From assembly GCA_963580285.1 (NCBI GenBank), contig OY757026.1, forward strand, positions 42,897,431 through 42,961,430: a stretch of 64,000 nucleotides of DNA, written 5' to 3'. The notes below the pieces were generated by a model. That model was not told the DNA's origin and did no database searches. It worked only from the letters and a program-made list of their open reading frames with translations. Position 1 is the stretch's first letter, and each line of letters starts with the position of its first letter. Position numbers and translations under genes: made by a program. Of this stretch, positions 31,312 through 40,679 are shown piece after piece. Source of the DNA: Lucinisca nassula. Its lineage: Eukaryota > Mollusca > Bivalvia > Lucinida > Lucinidae.

Positions 31312-34300
31312 ATGATTTTCTTACCGCGAAAATCGATCTTGAATATGTTTTATCATTTGCTTTTAAGCTGGAATAAATTTGACTTTCTTTCACATGCGGC
31401 TCTAGAAAATGAGTTTTATTGCCGCACGATCAAGGGCAAGGACACCAAGTATAAGCTCTACTGGTCTGGAAACAATAATGGCACTGCTGGTGTAGGAGTG
31501 TTTGTGGCAGAAGAGTGGATAGAGAAAGTTTTTGAAGTGCAAAGAGTCTCAGACAGAATCATCATGGTGAAGCTTGTAGTAGGCCAGTGCGTGGTTACCC
31601 TTCTGTCTGTGTATGCCCCACAGAGTGGTTTAAGTGCTGAAGTCAAGGACTTGTTCTTTGACCAACTGCGTGCTGTGACTGCCAGGATCCCAGGATCCGA
31701 ACTCCTGATCCCATGCGGAGATTGGAATGGCCACGTAGGCTGTGCAGGCACTGGATACAAGGAAGTGCATGGTGGGATCGGGTATGGTAGACCTGAACCA
31801 GATGTTGAGGGTGAGAGGATTCTGGAGTATGCCCTGGCTTTTGACCTGCTTCTTGGAAACACATGTTTCAAGAAACGTGACAGTCATCTTATCACATACA
31901 AGTCAGGAAGCGCAGCGACGCAGATAGATTTCATCCTTTACCGCAGGACAATGCGTAAACTTGTCACAGATGTGAAAGTGATCCCTGGAGAGGAAGTAGC
32001 CCTGCAACATCAGCTACTCATATGCGACATGAGGATTGATGTGCCACCAAAACCCAAGCGCAAGTTCACCCCCAGACTAAAAGTTTGGAAGCTGAAAGAA
32101 TCTCAGACAAGAAATCATTTCCAGGAGGTTTTCAGCCAGCATGTGAGTGCTTCGGCAGGTGTAGCAGATGCTACCACTGAGGATATATGGAACAGCATCA
32201 AGACCGGTCTGCTCAAGACAACTGAAGAGGTGTGTGGCACAACTCGGCCCCACCGCTGGCGCCGCGAAACCTGGTGGTGGAATGAGGATGTTAATAAGGT
32301 CATAGCAGCCAAGCGGCAAGCCTTTAAAGCTTGGAAGACTGGTAAGGGCACCCGTGCATCATATCTTGCGGCCAAACGCATAGCCAGACGTGCGGTGCAC
32401 CATGCTCGCCAAGAAGCTGAGAAGGAGATCTACAAGAATATTGACCCTAAGTCCTCAGAAGTATACCGCCTTGCTAACCAGATGAGAAGAGAGAATGCCG
32501 ATGTTGTAGGTGACAAACCAGTAAAGAATGATGCAGGGGAGATGTCAATGAGTGATGACTCAAAGCAGAGGGCCTGGTTAGAACACTACCAAAGGCTACT
32601 CAATGTTGAGTTCGACTGGGACCCAGACCACCTGTCTGATGAACCACCAGTGGAAGGGCCACCCATCCCAATCACTATTGATATGGTTAAGAAGGCTATC
32701 TCTCAGATGAAGACTGGCAAAGCACCTGGTCCCTCTGGCATAGTGGTGGAGATGATAAGAGCTGCAGGTGATGCGGGTGCCTCGATGATCCGTGACCTTG
32801 CAGCTGCAATCGTCCGTGATGGGAAGGTACCCTCTGACTGGGAACAGAGTTTCATTGTCTGTCTCTACAAGGGCAAGGGCGATGCATTGGAACGGGGCAA
32901 CTACCGTGGTCTCAAGCTGACAGAACAGGTCATGAAAGTCCTGGAAAGGATTGTGGATGGCCTCATTAGGCAGTTGGTGTCCATCGACGATTCCCAGTTT
33001 GGCTTCGTCCCAGGAAGAGGCACAACAGATGCAATTTTTGTTGTCCGACAGCTGCAAGAGAAGTATCTGGTGGCCAACAAGAGACTCTACATGGCTTTTG
33101 TAGACCTGGAGAAGGCATTTGATCGAGTGCCTCGGAAAGTCATCTGGTGGGCACTAAGAAAACTTGGAGTGGACGAGTGGATTGTGAAACTGGTCCAAGG
33201 GATGTACGCAAATGCTCGGAGCCGTGTCCGCGTTGGTGATGGTTACAGTGAAGAATTCGAGGTGAAGGTGGGTGTTCATCAAGGCTCTGTTCTCAGCCCA
33301 CTGCTTTTCATCATTGTGCTTGAAGCCTTGTCATGCGAGTTCCGCTCTGGAGTCCCCTGGGAGGACCTGTATGCTGATGACCTTGTCATCATAGCTGAAT
33401 CCCTTGAGGAATGTGTCAGGAGGCTCTTAACTTGGAAAGACGCAATGGAGGCGAAAGGGCTGAGAGTGAATGCAGGAAAGACAAAGATCATGATCTGTGG
33501 TACAGGTCTGGACCTCTTGCAGAGTACAGGCCAGTTCCCATGCGCTGTATGTCGCACTGGAGTGGGCAGCAACAGTATCTTTTGTAATGGCTGCAAGTTC
33601 TGGGTGCACAAGAAATGCAGTGGGCTCAAACGCTTGATAGAGGACCCTGAGTACAGGTGTACACGGTGCCAAGGAACTGCACGCCCCTTAGATGGCAGAC
33701 CACAGAGGGAAGTTCAAGTCGGATCAGACAAGCTGGAGGTTGTAGCTTCCTTCTGCTACCTAGGTGATATGCTCTCTGCAGGGGGTGGTTGCGACCTTTC
33801 AACTACATCACGTGTGAAAACAGCCTGGAAGAAATTCAAGGAGTTGCTACCAGTTCTCTCTTCCCGCCACCTCTCGTTCAAGACACGTGGCCGTGTGTAT
33901 AGCTCTTGTGTGCGGAGCGCAATGCTCCATGCCAGTGAGACATGGCCATTGACAAAGCCAAACCTCCAACGTCTACAGCGAAATGACAGGGCAATGATCA
34001 GACAGATCTGCAATGTCAAGCCACAGGACACTGTCACCATCAGGTCCAGTGAGTTACTTGAGCGTCTTGGCATTGAGGACCTGGACGTCATCCTGAAAGA
34101 GAGAAGACTTCGCTGGTATGGACATGTGGAACGCTCCAACGGTGCAATCAAGACTGCCTGTGACATACAGGTAAGTGGAAAGCGGGGGCCAGGAAGGCCC
34201 AAGATGACCTGGAAGCAACTAACAGAAAGAGATTGCAGAGAATGGAAGCTCTCTGCTATCGATCCTCATGATAGACAAGCCTGGAGATCTGGTGTAAGAT

Positions 34301-34377
34301 CTGCCATGCGTGCAGCAAGCCAGCTACCTGGAAGGGGGCCCACTTATGTGAACGTTGCCCCTGTACCTGCACGTTAA
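31312..34377 (+). CDS. RTE-like LINE polyprotein: endonuclease, reverse transcriptase, PHD-type finger
   Basis: A single open frame of 1021 residues without stops. The partial APE endonuclease (about residues 30-255) has GDWNGH at 136-141 and TQIDFIL with Asp 206. A linker rich in K/R follows. The reverse transcriptase has KTGKAPGPSGIV, YKGKG, GNYRGLKL, FGFVPGRGTTDA, FVDLEKAFDRVPR (Asp 598), GVHQGSVLSPLLF and the catalytic YADD at 687-690. A C4HC3 PHD-like finger follows: C744, C747, C758, C761, H766, C769, C783, C786. The C-terminus contains RRLRWYGHVERS (about 931). The first ~25 residues do not resemble the family, and the usual N-terminal part of the endonuclease with its catalytic Glu is missing, so the copy looks 5'-truncated and the ATG is probably accidental. 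Its stop-free frame argues for recent insertion. Clade assignment rests on motif order and the 3' tail. Confidence 0.9.
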   Translation: MIFLPRKSILNMFYHLLLSWNKFDFLSHAALENEFYCRTIKGKDTKYKLYWSGNNNGTAGVGVFVAEEWIEKVFEVQRVSDRIIMVKLVVGQCVVTLLSVYAPQSGLSAEVKDLFFDQLRAVTARIPGSELLIPCGDWNGHVGCAGTGYKEVHGGIGYGRPEPDVEGERILEYALAFDLLLGNTCFKKRDSHLITYKSGSAATQIDFILYRRTMRKLVTDVKVIPGEEVALQHQLLICDMRIDVPPKPKRKFTPRLKVWKLKESQTRNHFQEVFSQHVSASAGVADATTEDIWNSIKTGLLKTTEEVCGTTRPHRWRRETWWWNEDVNKVIAAKRQAFKAWKTGKGTRASYLAAKRIARRAVHHARQEAEKEIYKNIDPKSSEVYRLANQMRRENADVVGDKPVKNDAGEMSMSDDSKQRAWLEHYQRLLNVEFDWDPDHLSDEPPVEGPPIPITIDMVKKAISQMKTGKAPGPSGIVVEMIRAAGDAGASMIRDLAAAIVRDGKVPSDWEQSFIVCLYKGKGDALERGNYRGLKLTEQVMKVLERIVDGLIRQLVSIDDSQFGFVPGRGTTDAIFVVRQLQEKYLVANKRLYMAFVDLEKAFDRVPRKVIWWALRKLGVDEWIVKLVQGMYANARSRVRVGDGYSEEFEVKVGVHQGSVLSPLLFIIVLEALSCEFRSGVPWEDLYADDLVIIAESLEECVRRLLTWKDAMEAKGLRVNAGKTKIMICGTGLDLLQSTGQFPCAVCRTGVGSNSIFCNGCKFWVHKKCSGLKRLIEDPEYRCTRCQGTARPLDGRPQREVQVGSDKLEVVASFCYLGDMLSAGGGCDLSTTSRVKTAWKKFKELLPVLSSRHLSFKTRGRVYSSCVRSAMLHASETWPLTKPNLQRLQRNDRAMIRQICNVKPQDTVTIRSSELLERLGIEDLDVILKERRLRWYGHVERSNGAIKTACDIQVSGKRGPGRPKMTWKQLTERDCREWKLSAIDPHDRQAWRSGVRSAMRAASQLPGRGPTYVNVAPVPAR

Positions 34378-34412
34378 TCAAAAATCCGTTGATGATGATG
34401 ATGATGATGATA
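31380..34412 (+). mobile_element. RTE-like LINE, 5'-truncated, with GAT-repeat tail
   Basis: Family-like sequence begins near 31400 (just before residues YCRTIKGKDTKYKLYW) and ends just after the stop codon (34375-34377) with a short 3' UTR and GATGATGATGATGATGATGA at about 34392-34411. RTE/BovB-type elements typically end in a short simple repeat instead of poly-A. The target duplication is not obvious. The insertion lies inside the pogo-like element at 30774-34867. Confidence 0.75.
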
Positions 34413-34914
34413 TTGCAGTTGACCGAACACATTGTCTGCATCCATGTTTAAAATTTCTGCTGAGCAGTGATCCTTAACAGAGCGTGATAATTTTTTTTCC
34501 GGTTGCGTAACTGTATTCTTTAATCTCTTTATCTCACTAAGCCAACACTTTTGATTGTGCCGATGGCAGTTCATGTATATCATGCGTGTCAATCTTAACA
34601 AGTTTATATACTGTATATTCAACTCTGCTGGAGGCCTGCAATAAATATCAAAAAGTACCGTTATAAACCGTGTTAGCTACCGTGTTAGCTACCGTATTAC
34701 CGCAGTCAAAAGTGAGAGGAAAATAAAGTTGTTGTGCTTAAAACCTGATACAATCCCTGGATAATATTTATAAATGTTGGTTGGGGAAAATTTGGGGTCC
34801 AAACCAAAACCGTGTTATATCCGAATTCGTGCTGTAACGAATCGTGCTATAACGAGGTCAGGGTGTATTTGTATTTGAAGTAAGAAAGCATTATCTCACA
34901 TAGGTGTGATTTCT

Positions 34915-35150
34915 GGGCCCAGTTTTTCAAAGCACCATTAGCTTGATATACTCGCTATAGGTCAAAATGCTAACTGTTCTACTATGTTCAATATCTTATA
35001 CTCTGGTATTTTTGCTGAAAAAATGTGAGTAGCTTTTGCAATTGCAAAAGCTACTCACATTTTTTCATCAAAAATATTTGTTGATCTGCCGCATTTCAAA
35101 ATTTTAGTGATATTAACTAATGACGACATAAGTTTTGTGCAACTGAGCCC
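34915..35150. mobile_element. MITE with 69-bp central palindrome
   Basis: Ends GGGCCCAGTTTTTCAAAGCA and TTTTGTGCAACTGAGCCC are inverted repeats (GGGCYCAGTT), reminiscent of Harbinger-type termini. The core 35007-35076 is an almost perfect palindrome: TATTTTTGCTGAAAAAATGT, GAGTAGCTTTTGCAATTGCA, AAAGCTACTCACATTTTTTC. It is centred on CAATTG with about one mismatch per arm. No coding sequence. Confidence 0.75.
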
Positions 35151-35419
35151 TAATGCTTTTATAAGGTTATTATTATAGTGTAGCAATGTTCTGATGTATC
35201 GGTTCCGGCAAAAGAACAAATTCTTTAATTAAACAAAATCAATTCTATTCAAGACAGAATGGCTCGTAAGACCTTGTAAAGGCTCATTTTGTCTGTTTGT
35301 AACAACGGATATTGCAATGTTAATCGGCGGCAGAGTGGAAAACTCAACATGTAATAACTTCTGCTTTTTTGTAACATTTTATTTGTCTGGCAGGGCAAGA
35401 CAAAATGGCAAACATCACA
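35151..35419. other. Spacer, no feature seen
   Basis: Ordinary AT-rich sequence between the MITE and the next P element. Confidence 0.4.
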
Positions 35420-35640
35420 AAAACACGCCTATATAATTTTGACCCCCTCAAACCCCCTTTTATACAGTAAAAATGGGCTTACAGTGGTAAACATTATTTT
35501 TCAAATTTCAGCTAGAAACATAGTTAGAATCCCCTCACTGAGGTGGTTCTAACACGTTCCACAATCTATGTTTTGAGCAGAAATATGAAAAAAATATGAG
35601 AATTGTTCATTTGAAAATTTTCATTTTTGGTGGTGAAATT
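35420..35640. repeat. P-family element
   Basis: AAACACGCCTATATAATTTT, GACCCCCTCAAACCCCCTTT, GGGCTTACAGTGGTAAACAT then a shortened palindrome: AGAATCCCCTCACTGAGGTG, GTTCTAACACGTTCCACAAT, CTATGTTTTGAGCAGAAATA. Confidence 0.75.
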
Positions 35641-35796
35641 TTCAATACATTTGAGTTTTCATAATGTTTTTCCATTAGTTGTATGTGAAAGTTCCAGAGC
35701 CTAATTACTGCTGGTGTCCATATGACTATAACTGACCAGTGAAATGAAACTGTGCGCAGATTGAAAATTAATAAAGCTTAACCCATAATTTTATAC

Positions 35797-36025
35797 TAGC
35801 CCTTTTTGTACCACATGGAATCTTCCTCCTTATACATGTATATAGGAGTCCATTTCACAATTTGGGGGTGTCAGGCAGTGGTATCTTAAAATTGATTTGG
35901 AAAATGTTTGAACTTTTTGCAAACAGTGTAGGCCCTGATCATACGTCGCATTCTGCAGCGTCTGATCTGCGCCTGCACTGTTTGCCAACTACCCGCTTTG
36001 GGGTAGCCGGTACAAAATGGGCTAG
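35797..36025 (-). mobile_element. TTAA-type MITE family R copy
   Basis: CCCTTTTTGTACCACATGGA, ATCTTCCTCCTTATACATGT, TAGGAGTCCATTTCACAATT, then the palindromic half AACTTTTTGCAAACAGTGTA, GGCCCTGATCATACGTCGCA, GCAGCGTCTGATCTGCGCCT, GCACTGTTTGCC. It ends GCCGGTACAAAATGGGCTAG. TTAA is eroded at both ends. Confidence 0.8.
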
Positions 36026-36157
36026 TGGAGTCTTTCATTGCTATATGTTGGCCAATTCAATTTATCATATAAGGGATGTCAGGCATATTTTTTTCGTTTT
36101 TATTCTATTTTGACAGAAAATTCTGAAACGGTTTCCTTTATTTTTGGGTCTTTTATT

Positions 36158-36250
36158 ATCATTAACCCATTGTGTGCGGAAACCCCTAAAGGGGTACCTT
36201 GGCAAACAGTGCAGGCCCAGATCAGACGCCACAGAATGCTGCGTCTGATC
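36158..36250 (+). mobile_element. Family R MITE, truncated
   Basis: TTAACCCATTGTGTGCGGAA, ACCCCTAAAGGGGTACC, TTGGCAAACAGTGCAGGCCC, AGATCAGACGCCACAGAATG, CTGCGTCTGATCAAGG. It stops at the end of the palindrome and fuses to the 161-bp repeat. Confidence 0.8.
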
Positions 36251-36711
36251 AAGGTCAAGGTAATACTTAGAGGTCAAAGGTCAAAAAAGGGTCCGAAACT
36301 TAACCCAGTCAATAAGTTTCTTATTTGTGGATGGATTTTGAAATTACTTTGTAGAAATGTTAACCATCATGAGACAATGTGTCACATGCACAAACCAGGT
36401 CTGTACCTCCAAGGTCAAGGTCATATTTAGAGGCCGAAGGTCAAAAAAGGGTCAGAAACTTAAACGCAGTTAATAACTTTCTTATTTCTGGATGGATTTT
36501 GAAATTACTTTGTAGAAATTTTGGCCATCATGAGACATTCTGCCTCACACAAAACCAAGGTCCTTACCTCCAAGGTCAAGGTCATAATTAGAGGTCAAAT
36601 GGTAAAAAGGGTCCAAAACTTAAAACCGTCAATAACTTTCTATGGATTAATACGAACATAGACATATTTTCAGGCCGGGGCATCCGTGTCCTATGGACGC
36701 ATTTCTCGTTT
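36250..36711 (+). mobile_element. Truncated rolling-circle-like element with 161-bp repeats (E6)
   Basis: Two to three copies of a 161-bp monomer (GGTCAAAAAAGGGTC, TTATTTGTGGATGGATTTTG, AAATTACTTTGTAGAAAT, TACCTCCAAGGTCAAGGTCA), then the tail GGGGCATCCGTGTCCTATGG, ACGCATTTCTCGT with a terminal hairpin GTGTCCTATGGACGC. The tail recurs at 38790-38827. Confidence 0.65.
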
Positions 36712-36866
36712 ATAAAGAAAGTCACATTAGGCTTGACAGGCACCATCTCTATAAAGAAAGTTACTGTACTTGAGAGATACTTTCTTTATTAAGAAAGTCA
36801 CAGTAGGCTCGACAGTCACTATCTTTATAAAGAAAGTCTCTGTAGGCTTGACAGACACTGTCTTTA
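36712..36866 (+). repeat. 39-bp satellite, four copies
   Basis: Unit CTTTATAAAGAAAGTCACTG, TAGGCTTGACAGACACTGT. It follows directly on the E6 tail, exactly as the larger array follows the E7 tail at 38828. Confidence 0.85.
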
Positions 36867-37249
36867 AGGGCATACAGACATGTTAAGTTTTGAAAATAAA
36901 AATGAGGGAGACAGTGCGTGCGAGAAGGATTGGCGAGCGGCGAAAGCGCAAAGCCTTGCAAGGAGGTGGGGGTCCGGGGGCATGCTCCCTCAAAAATTAC
37001 TTTCTTACTTTGAGAGATGTGTGGTCAAGAAAACATATGACAATGCTCACTCGCTGGTAAATACTTACTTGCAGTCTGGCTGAAAGCGATAGAATAGTTG
37101 TTCCTAACGTATTCCCATGATTATATCAGCATGGAACCTCCAATTTTACAGAAAAAGGAAACTTAATAAAAGAAAGTAGGAAATTTACCAGTATGATTTA
37201 CTTTCATTTCGATTGCAAACCTGCTAAGGAAAGACTGTTTTCTTAGGTT

Positions 37250-37850
37250 TATTTGATTGATTTTCCATTATTTAAAATAATGCATATAACATTTTTGGGT
37301 GGCCTGTTTTACATTTTCCACCATTTTTAATGTCCTAATCCTGTCGTCATTTTTAATGAATTGTAATTTTCTCATATCTAAATAATGGCCATTGAGATTA
37401 TGGACATTAAATAATGTATGCATTATTTAATGGCCATTAATTAAAGACTACCTTCACATTTTAATGGTTACTATATTTTGTTATATTTCTGGAGTAATGG
37501 CCAAAACAATTAATGGCCATAAAAATCCTTTAATAATCATCCTATTAATGGCTGTTTTTCATGGTCTTAAAAAAAAAAAAAAAAAATCAATGGGCGTTAA
37601 AACTAATTTTGGAATCGATGATTTAATGGGCATTATTTTTTTCAAGCGATACTATAGGACCATTGGTTTTATTTTGGTATAGTTTTAATGTGTAAATAAT
37701 TGACATTAATATTTAATGGGTTTATTTAATGGTATTTTGATAACCATTTTAACAGATTTTTAACATTTTTGGTGTCTGTCCCTGTTAAAATTGCCCAGTA
37801 TCAGATCCATTATTGATGGATTTTAATGGTATGTTTTAATAGGAATACTT
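37250..37850 (+). repeat. AT-rich TTAATGGCCATTA tract
   Basis: Dense dispersed ATTTAATGG, TTAATGGCCATTAA and complementary words, with an A run (about 37570-37586). Many are self-complementary. It is probably a degenerate short-period repeat. Confidence 0.7.
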
Positions 37851-37852
37851 AA

Positions 37853-38390
37853 AGGTGCATTATTGAGCTACTGGGTCTAAAAATGTTTTTTCTGGTTTTT
37901 ATCTTCAATGCATACTCCTTTGTCATGTGTACACTTTTGGAACAAATACAGCTTCTGAACTTTGTGAAAATGGTCATTTTCATTTGTGTTTACCCTTCGT
38001 TCTGAACATGTGTTCGGAATTTCTGTTCTAAAAATAAATCTGTCACTTTACACATGCATGGCGACAGTATCCTCTCTGAGTGTCGTTACTTATGGCATGG
38101 TATTCAGCGTCATATTTTTTTCGATTCAGGCATGGCCTAAGCAAACAAGGCCAAAAATGAACGTCGCATAACGTCATATATGGGGATTCTATTTTTGTCA
38201 CGAACTAAAAATAGATCTAACTAGTGTTCGAAACCTAGTTGGGAATCCCTCTCAAACTCGTTTACCTGTCATCATAATTGTTCGCATTTTTGCATAAAAT
38301 GCATTCATTTGTATTGTTTAAAAGAAAAATACCGGCTATATGTATTTTATTTTTGGAAGCATTGTTTCCAGATAGCTCAATAATGCACCT
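37853..38390. mobile_element. 538-bp TTAA-flanked element with perfect TIR
   Basis: The termini AGGTGCATTATTGAGCTA and TAGCTCAATAATGCACCT are perfect 18-bp inverted repeats, bounded by TTAA at 37849-37852 and 38391-38394. No reading frame looks protein-like. TTAA targeting is typical of piggyBac-type transposases, although the ends lack the CCC start seen in families Q and R. Confidence 0.85.
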
Positions 38391-38675
38391 TTAACAGGAT
38401 TTCAATTGAAGTTTGTGCACAAGTGATACGTGGATGGTTTGTCTTTTAATCCCTGATAATATGGGAGAGTGCATTTACTTTTATCAGTTTTCCTATTTAC
38501 TCACAGATTATTCAGAATTTTCTGCTGGCTTTCACGAAAAATACAAGCATGGCTTTAAAAAAAACAATGGAATTTTCAATTTTTTTTCGGGAGTTTTTTC
38601 CTGAATTTCGTGAGGCAGGAGAATAGCTATTTTTTCGGGAGTCTCCCGCAATTTTCGGGAGACTTAACATGTCTG

Positions 38676-38827
38676 GGCATATAGCGTTGCCCCTGTCCGT
38701 CCTTTCGTCAAGGTCATAATTAGAGAAAAAGGGTCCAAAACTTAAACACCGTCAATAACTTTCTATGGATTAATACGAACATAGACATATTTTCAGGCTG
38801 GGGCATCTGTGTCCTATGGACGCATTT
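38676..38827 (+). mobile_element. Short rolling-circle-like element E7
   Basis: Begins GGGCATATAGCGTTGCCC (hairpin GGGC...GCCC, counting the shared G at 38675), then CTGTCCGTCCTTTCG, one partial 161-bp monomer, and tail GGGGCATCTGTGTCCTATGG, ACGCATTTCTAGT. Same tail as E6. It appears to be an internally deleted member. Confidence 0.6.
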
Positions 38828-39490
38828 CTAGTTTATAAAGAAAGTTGCAGTAGTACTTGTCTGCAGAGACACTTTCTTAATAAAGAAAGTCACAGTAGGC
38901 TTGACAGTCACTGTCTTAATAAAGAAAGTCATAGTAGGATTGACAGACACTGTCTTTATAAAGAAAGTCACTGTAGGCTTGGAAGATACTGCCTTTATAA
39001 AGAAAGTCAAAGCAGACTTGACAGACACTGTCTTTATAAAGAAAGTCACTGTAGGCTTGACAGACACTGTCTTTATAAAGAAAGTCACTGTAGGCTTGGC
39101 AGATACTGCCTTTATAAAGAAAGTCAAAGCAGGCTTGACAGACACTGTCTTTATAGAGAAAGCCACAGTAGGCTTGACAGACACTGTCTTCATAAAGAAA
39201 GCCACAGTAGGCTTGACAGACATGTCTTTATAGAGAAAGCCACAGTAGCTTTGACAGACACTGTCTTTATAAAAAAAGTCAAAGTAGGCTTGACAGACAC
39301 TGTCTTTTTAGAGGAAACCACAGCAGGCTTGACAAACATTGTCTTTATAACAAAAGTCACTGTAGGCATAGAAAAAGCCACTGTGGGTTTGACAGACACT
39401 GTCTTTATAAAGAAAGTCACAGTAGGCTTGACAGACACTGCTTTTATAAAGAAAGCCACAGTAAGCTCAAAGTAGGCTTGTCAAAGTAGG
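38828..39490 (+). repeat. 39-bp satellite, ~17 copies
   Basis: Unit CTTTATAAAGAAAGTCACTG, TAGGCTTGACAGACACTGT with the internal palindrome TCTTTATAAAGA. Higher-order pattern: units with AAGTCAAAGCAGACTTG recur every three units. Period 39 is divisible by three, so a 219-codon frame on + and 131- and 89-codon frames on - stay open; they are repeat artefacts. Confidence 0.93.
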
Positions 39491-39774
39491 CTTGTCAGAC
39501 ACAATCTTAGGTAGACTTGAAACTGAGAATGCATGAATATGTGATGCTATAAGTTATCAGAGGCAGGGATGAGCAAAGCAGGGCCACCATGAACATCTTG
39601 TTGAGCAAGCTCCTCATATGTATCAGGGAAGTGCAAAATCTACTCAGAAATCTTTGTTGATCAGCAAAGCTCTCCATGGACACGCTGCACCCATTACATT
39701 TTGGAAAACAGTCTCATGCAAACATTAAAGAGCATGCTGATCTGAATCTTTGCTGGCTGCACATTTCTTTTGTT
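39491..39774. other. Spacer, no feature seen
   Basis: No supported feature between the satellite and the family R pair. Confidence 0.4.
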
Positions 39775-40003
39775 CAACCCATTTTGTTCCGGAAACACCA
39801 AAACAGGTACCCTGGCAAACAGTGCATGCCCAGATAAGATGACGCACAATGCGGTGTCTGATCGGGGCCTACACTATTTGCAAAAAAATCAGCTATTTTC
39901 CAAGTAAATTTGGAAGAAAACACAACCTGAAAGCCGTTCATTTTGGAATAGAATTCCCGATTTATATAAGGAGGAAGATTCCATTCGGTACAAAAAGGGT
40001 TAA
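39775..40003 (+). mobile_element. TTAA-type MITE family R, forward copy of an inverted pair
   Basis: CAACCCATTTTGTTCCGGAA, GGTACCCTGGCAAACAGTGC, palindrome ATAAGATGACGCACAATGCG, GTGTCTGATCGGGGCCTACA. Then TTCCAAGTAAATTTGGAAGA, AAACACAACCTGAAAGCC, GGAGGAAGATTCCATTCGGT, ACAAAAAGGGTTAA. The 3' TTAA is intact; the 5' one reads TCAA. Confidence 0.88.
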
Positions 40004-40021
40004 ATCCTCGATCACATGTCT

Positions 40022-40256
40022 TTAACCCTTTTTGTACCAAATGGAATATTCCTCCTTATATATACCAGGAGTCCATTTCAAAATTTAGGGGTGTCAGGGA
40101 GTGTTTTCTTCAAAATTTATTTGGGAAATGGCTTAACTTTTTGCAAACAGTGTAGGCCCTGATTAGACGCAGTGTTCTGCAGCGTCTGATCTGGGCCTGC
40201 ACTGTTTTTTTTTGCCAGGGTATCCGTTTTGGGGTTTCTGGTACTAAATGGGTTAA
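40022..40256 (-). mobile_element. TTAA-type MITE family R, intact, reverse copy
   Basis: Flanked by TTAA at 40022-40025 and 40253-40256. Termini TTAACCCTTTTTGTACC and GGTACTAAATGGGTTAA form the TIR. The palindromic half is GCAAACAGTGTAGGCCCTGA, TTAGACGCAGTGTTCTGCAG, CGTCTGATCTGGGCCTGCAC. It is the best reference copy of the family. It points toward the preceding copy, 18 bp away. Confidence 0.92.
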
Positions 40257-40679
40257 AGGTTTCAATTGCACTTGGAACCGGTTGGCTTTTGTTTGCAGAA
40301 CCATTTAATCAGTCTATCTAGGGGCAAATGGATTAGTGGGCAGTGTATGAAGTACCTGGAATCAGTTGAATAATCTTGAGCACTAGATAATGTAGAGTAA
40401 CAAATATTTTTAGCTCACCTGTCACGTAGTGATGAGGTGAGCTTTTGGGATCACTTTTTGTCCGTCGTCTGTGCGTCCGTGCATCCGTCCGTCCGTAAAC
40501 AATTTAAAATAAGAATATCTCCAATACCCCATGGCCAATCTTGATCAAATTTCATGTGAAGCATCATCAGGTAGGGGGAAAGGCTGCATAAGGTTTTTGG
40601 GCTGATCAGATTGGAATTCTGGTTGCCATGGCAACATATAGCTCCCATAGACTTATAAAGGGAAACATTTTAAAAATCT

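Larger units (their letters stand above)
30774..34867. mobile_element. pogo/Tigger-like TIR element split by a LINE
   Basis: The left end TACACCTCAACCTCGTTATA, ACACGG and right end TATAACGAGGTCAGGGTGTA (to 34867) are inverted repeats of about 24 bp with TA at each tip. CCTCGTTATA near the tip is typical of pogo/Tigger-group termini. Internal words repeat on both sides (ACCGTGTTAG, CGTGTTATA). Without the LINE the element would be roughly 1 kb. No transposase remains. Confidence 0.6.
36875..38675. mobile_element. TIR element with GGCATA target duplication
   Basis: Ends are CAGACATGTTAAG (36875-36887) and its perfect complement CTTAACATGTCTG (38663-38675). GGCATA precedes and follows (36869-36874, 38676-38681). 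Subterminal GGGAGAC/GTCTCCC motifs occur on both sides. The left interior has AAAATGAGGGAGACAGTGCG and a GC-rich stretch; the middle is an AT-rich TTAATGGCCATT-type tract; the right part contains a nested TTAA element. No transposase is recognised. Confidence 0.7.

Noticed and set aside
31458..34202. Minus-strand frames of 70-153 codons under the LINE
   Set aside because: They are shadows of the 1021-codon LINE frame, which carries all recognisable domains.
34375..34412. GATGAT run as an independent microsatellite
   Set aside because: It immediately follows the LINE stop codon and short 3' UTR, so it is better read as the element's tail.
38816..39475. 219-codon plus-strand frame with overlapping minus-strand frames
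   Set aside because: It is the 39-bp satellite; a period divisible by three keeps several frames open on both strands.
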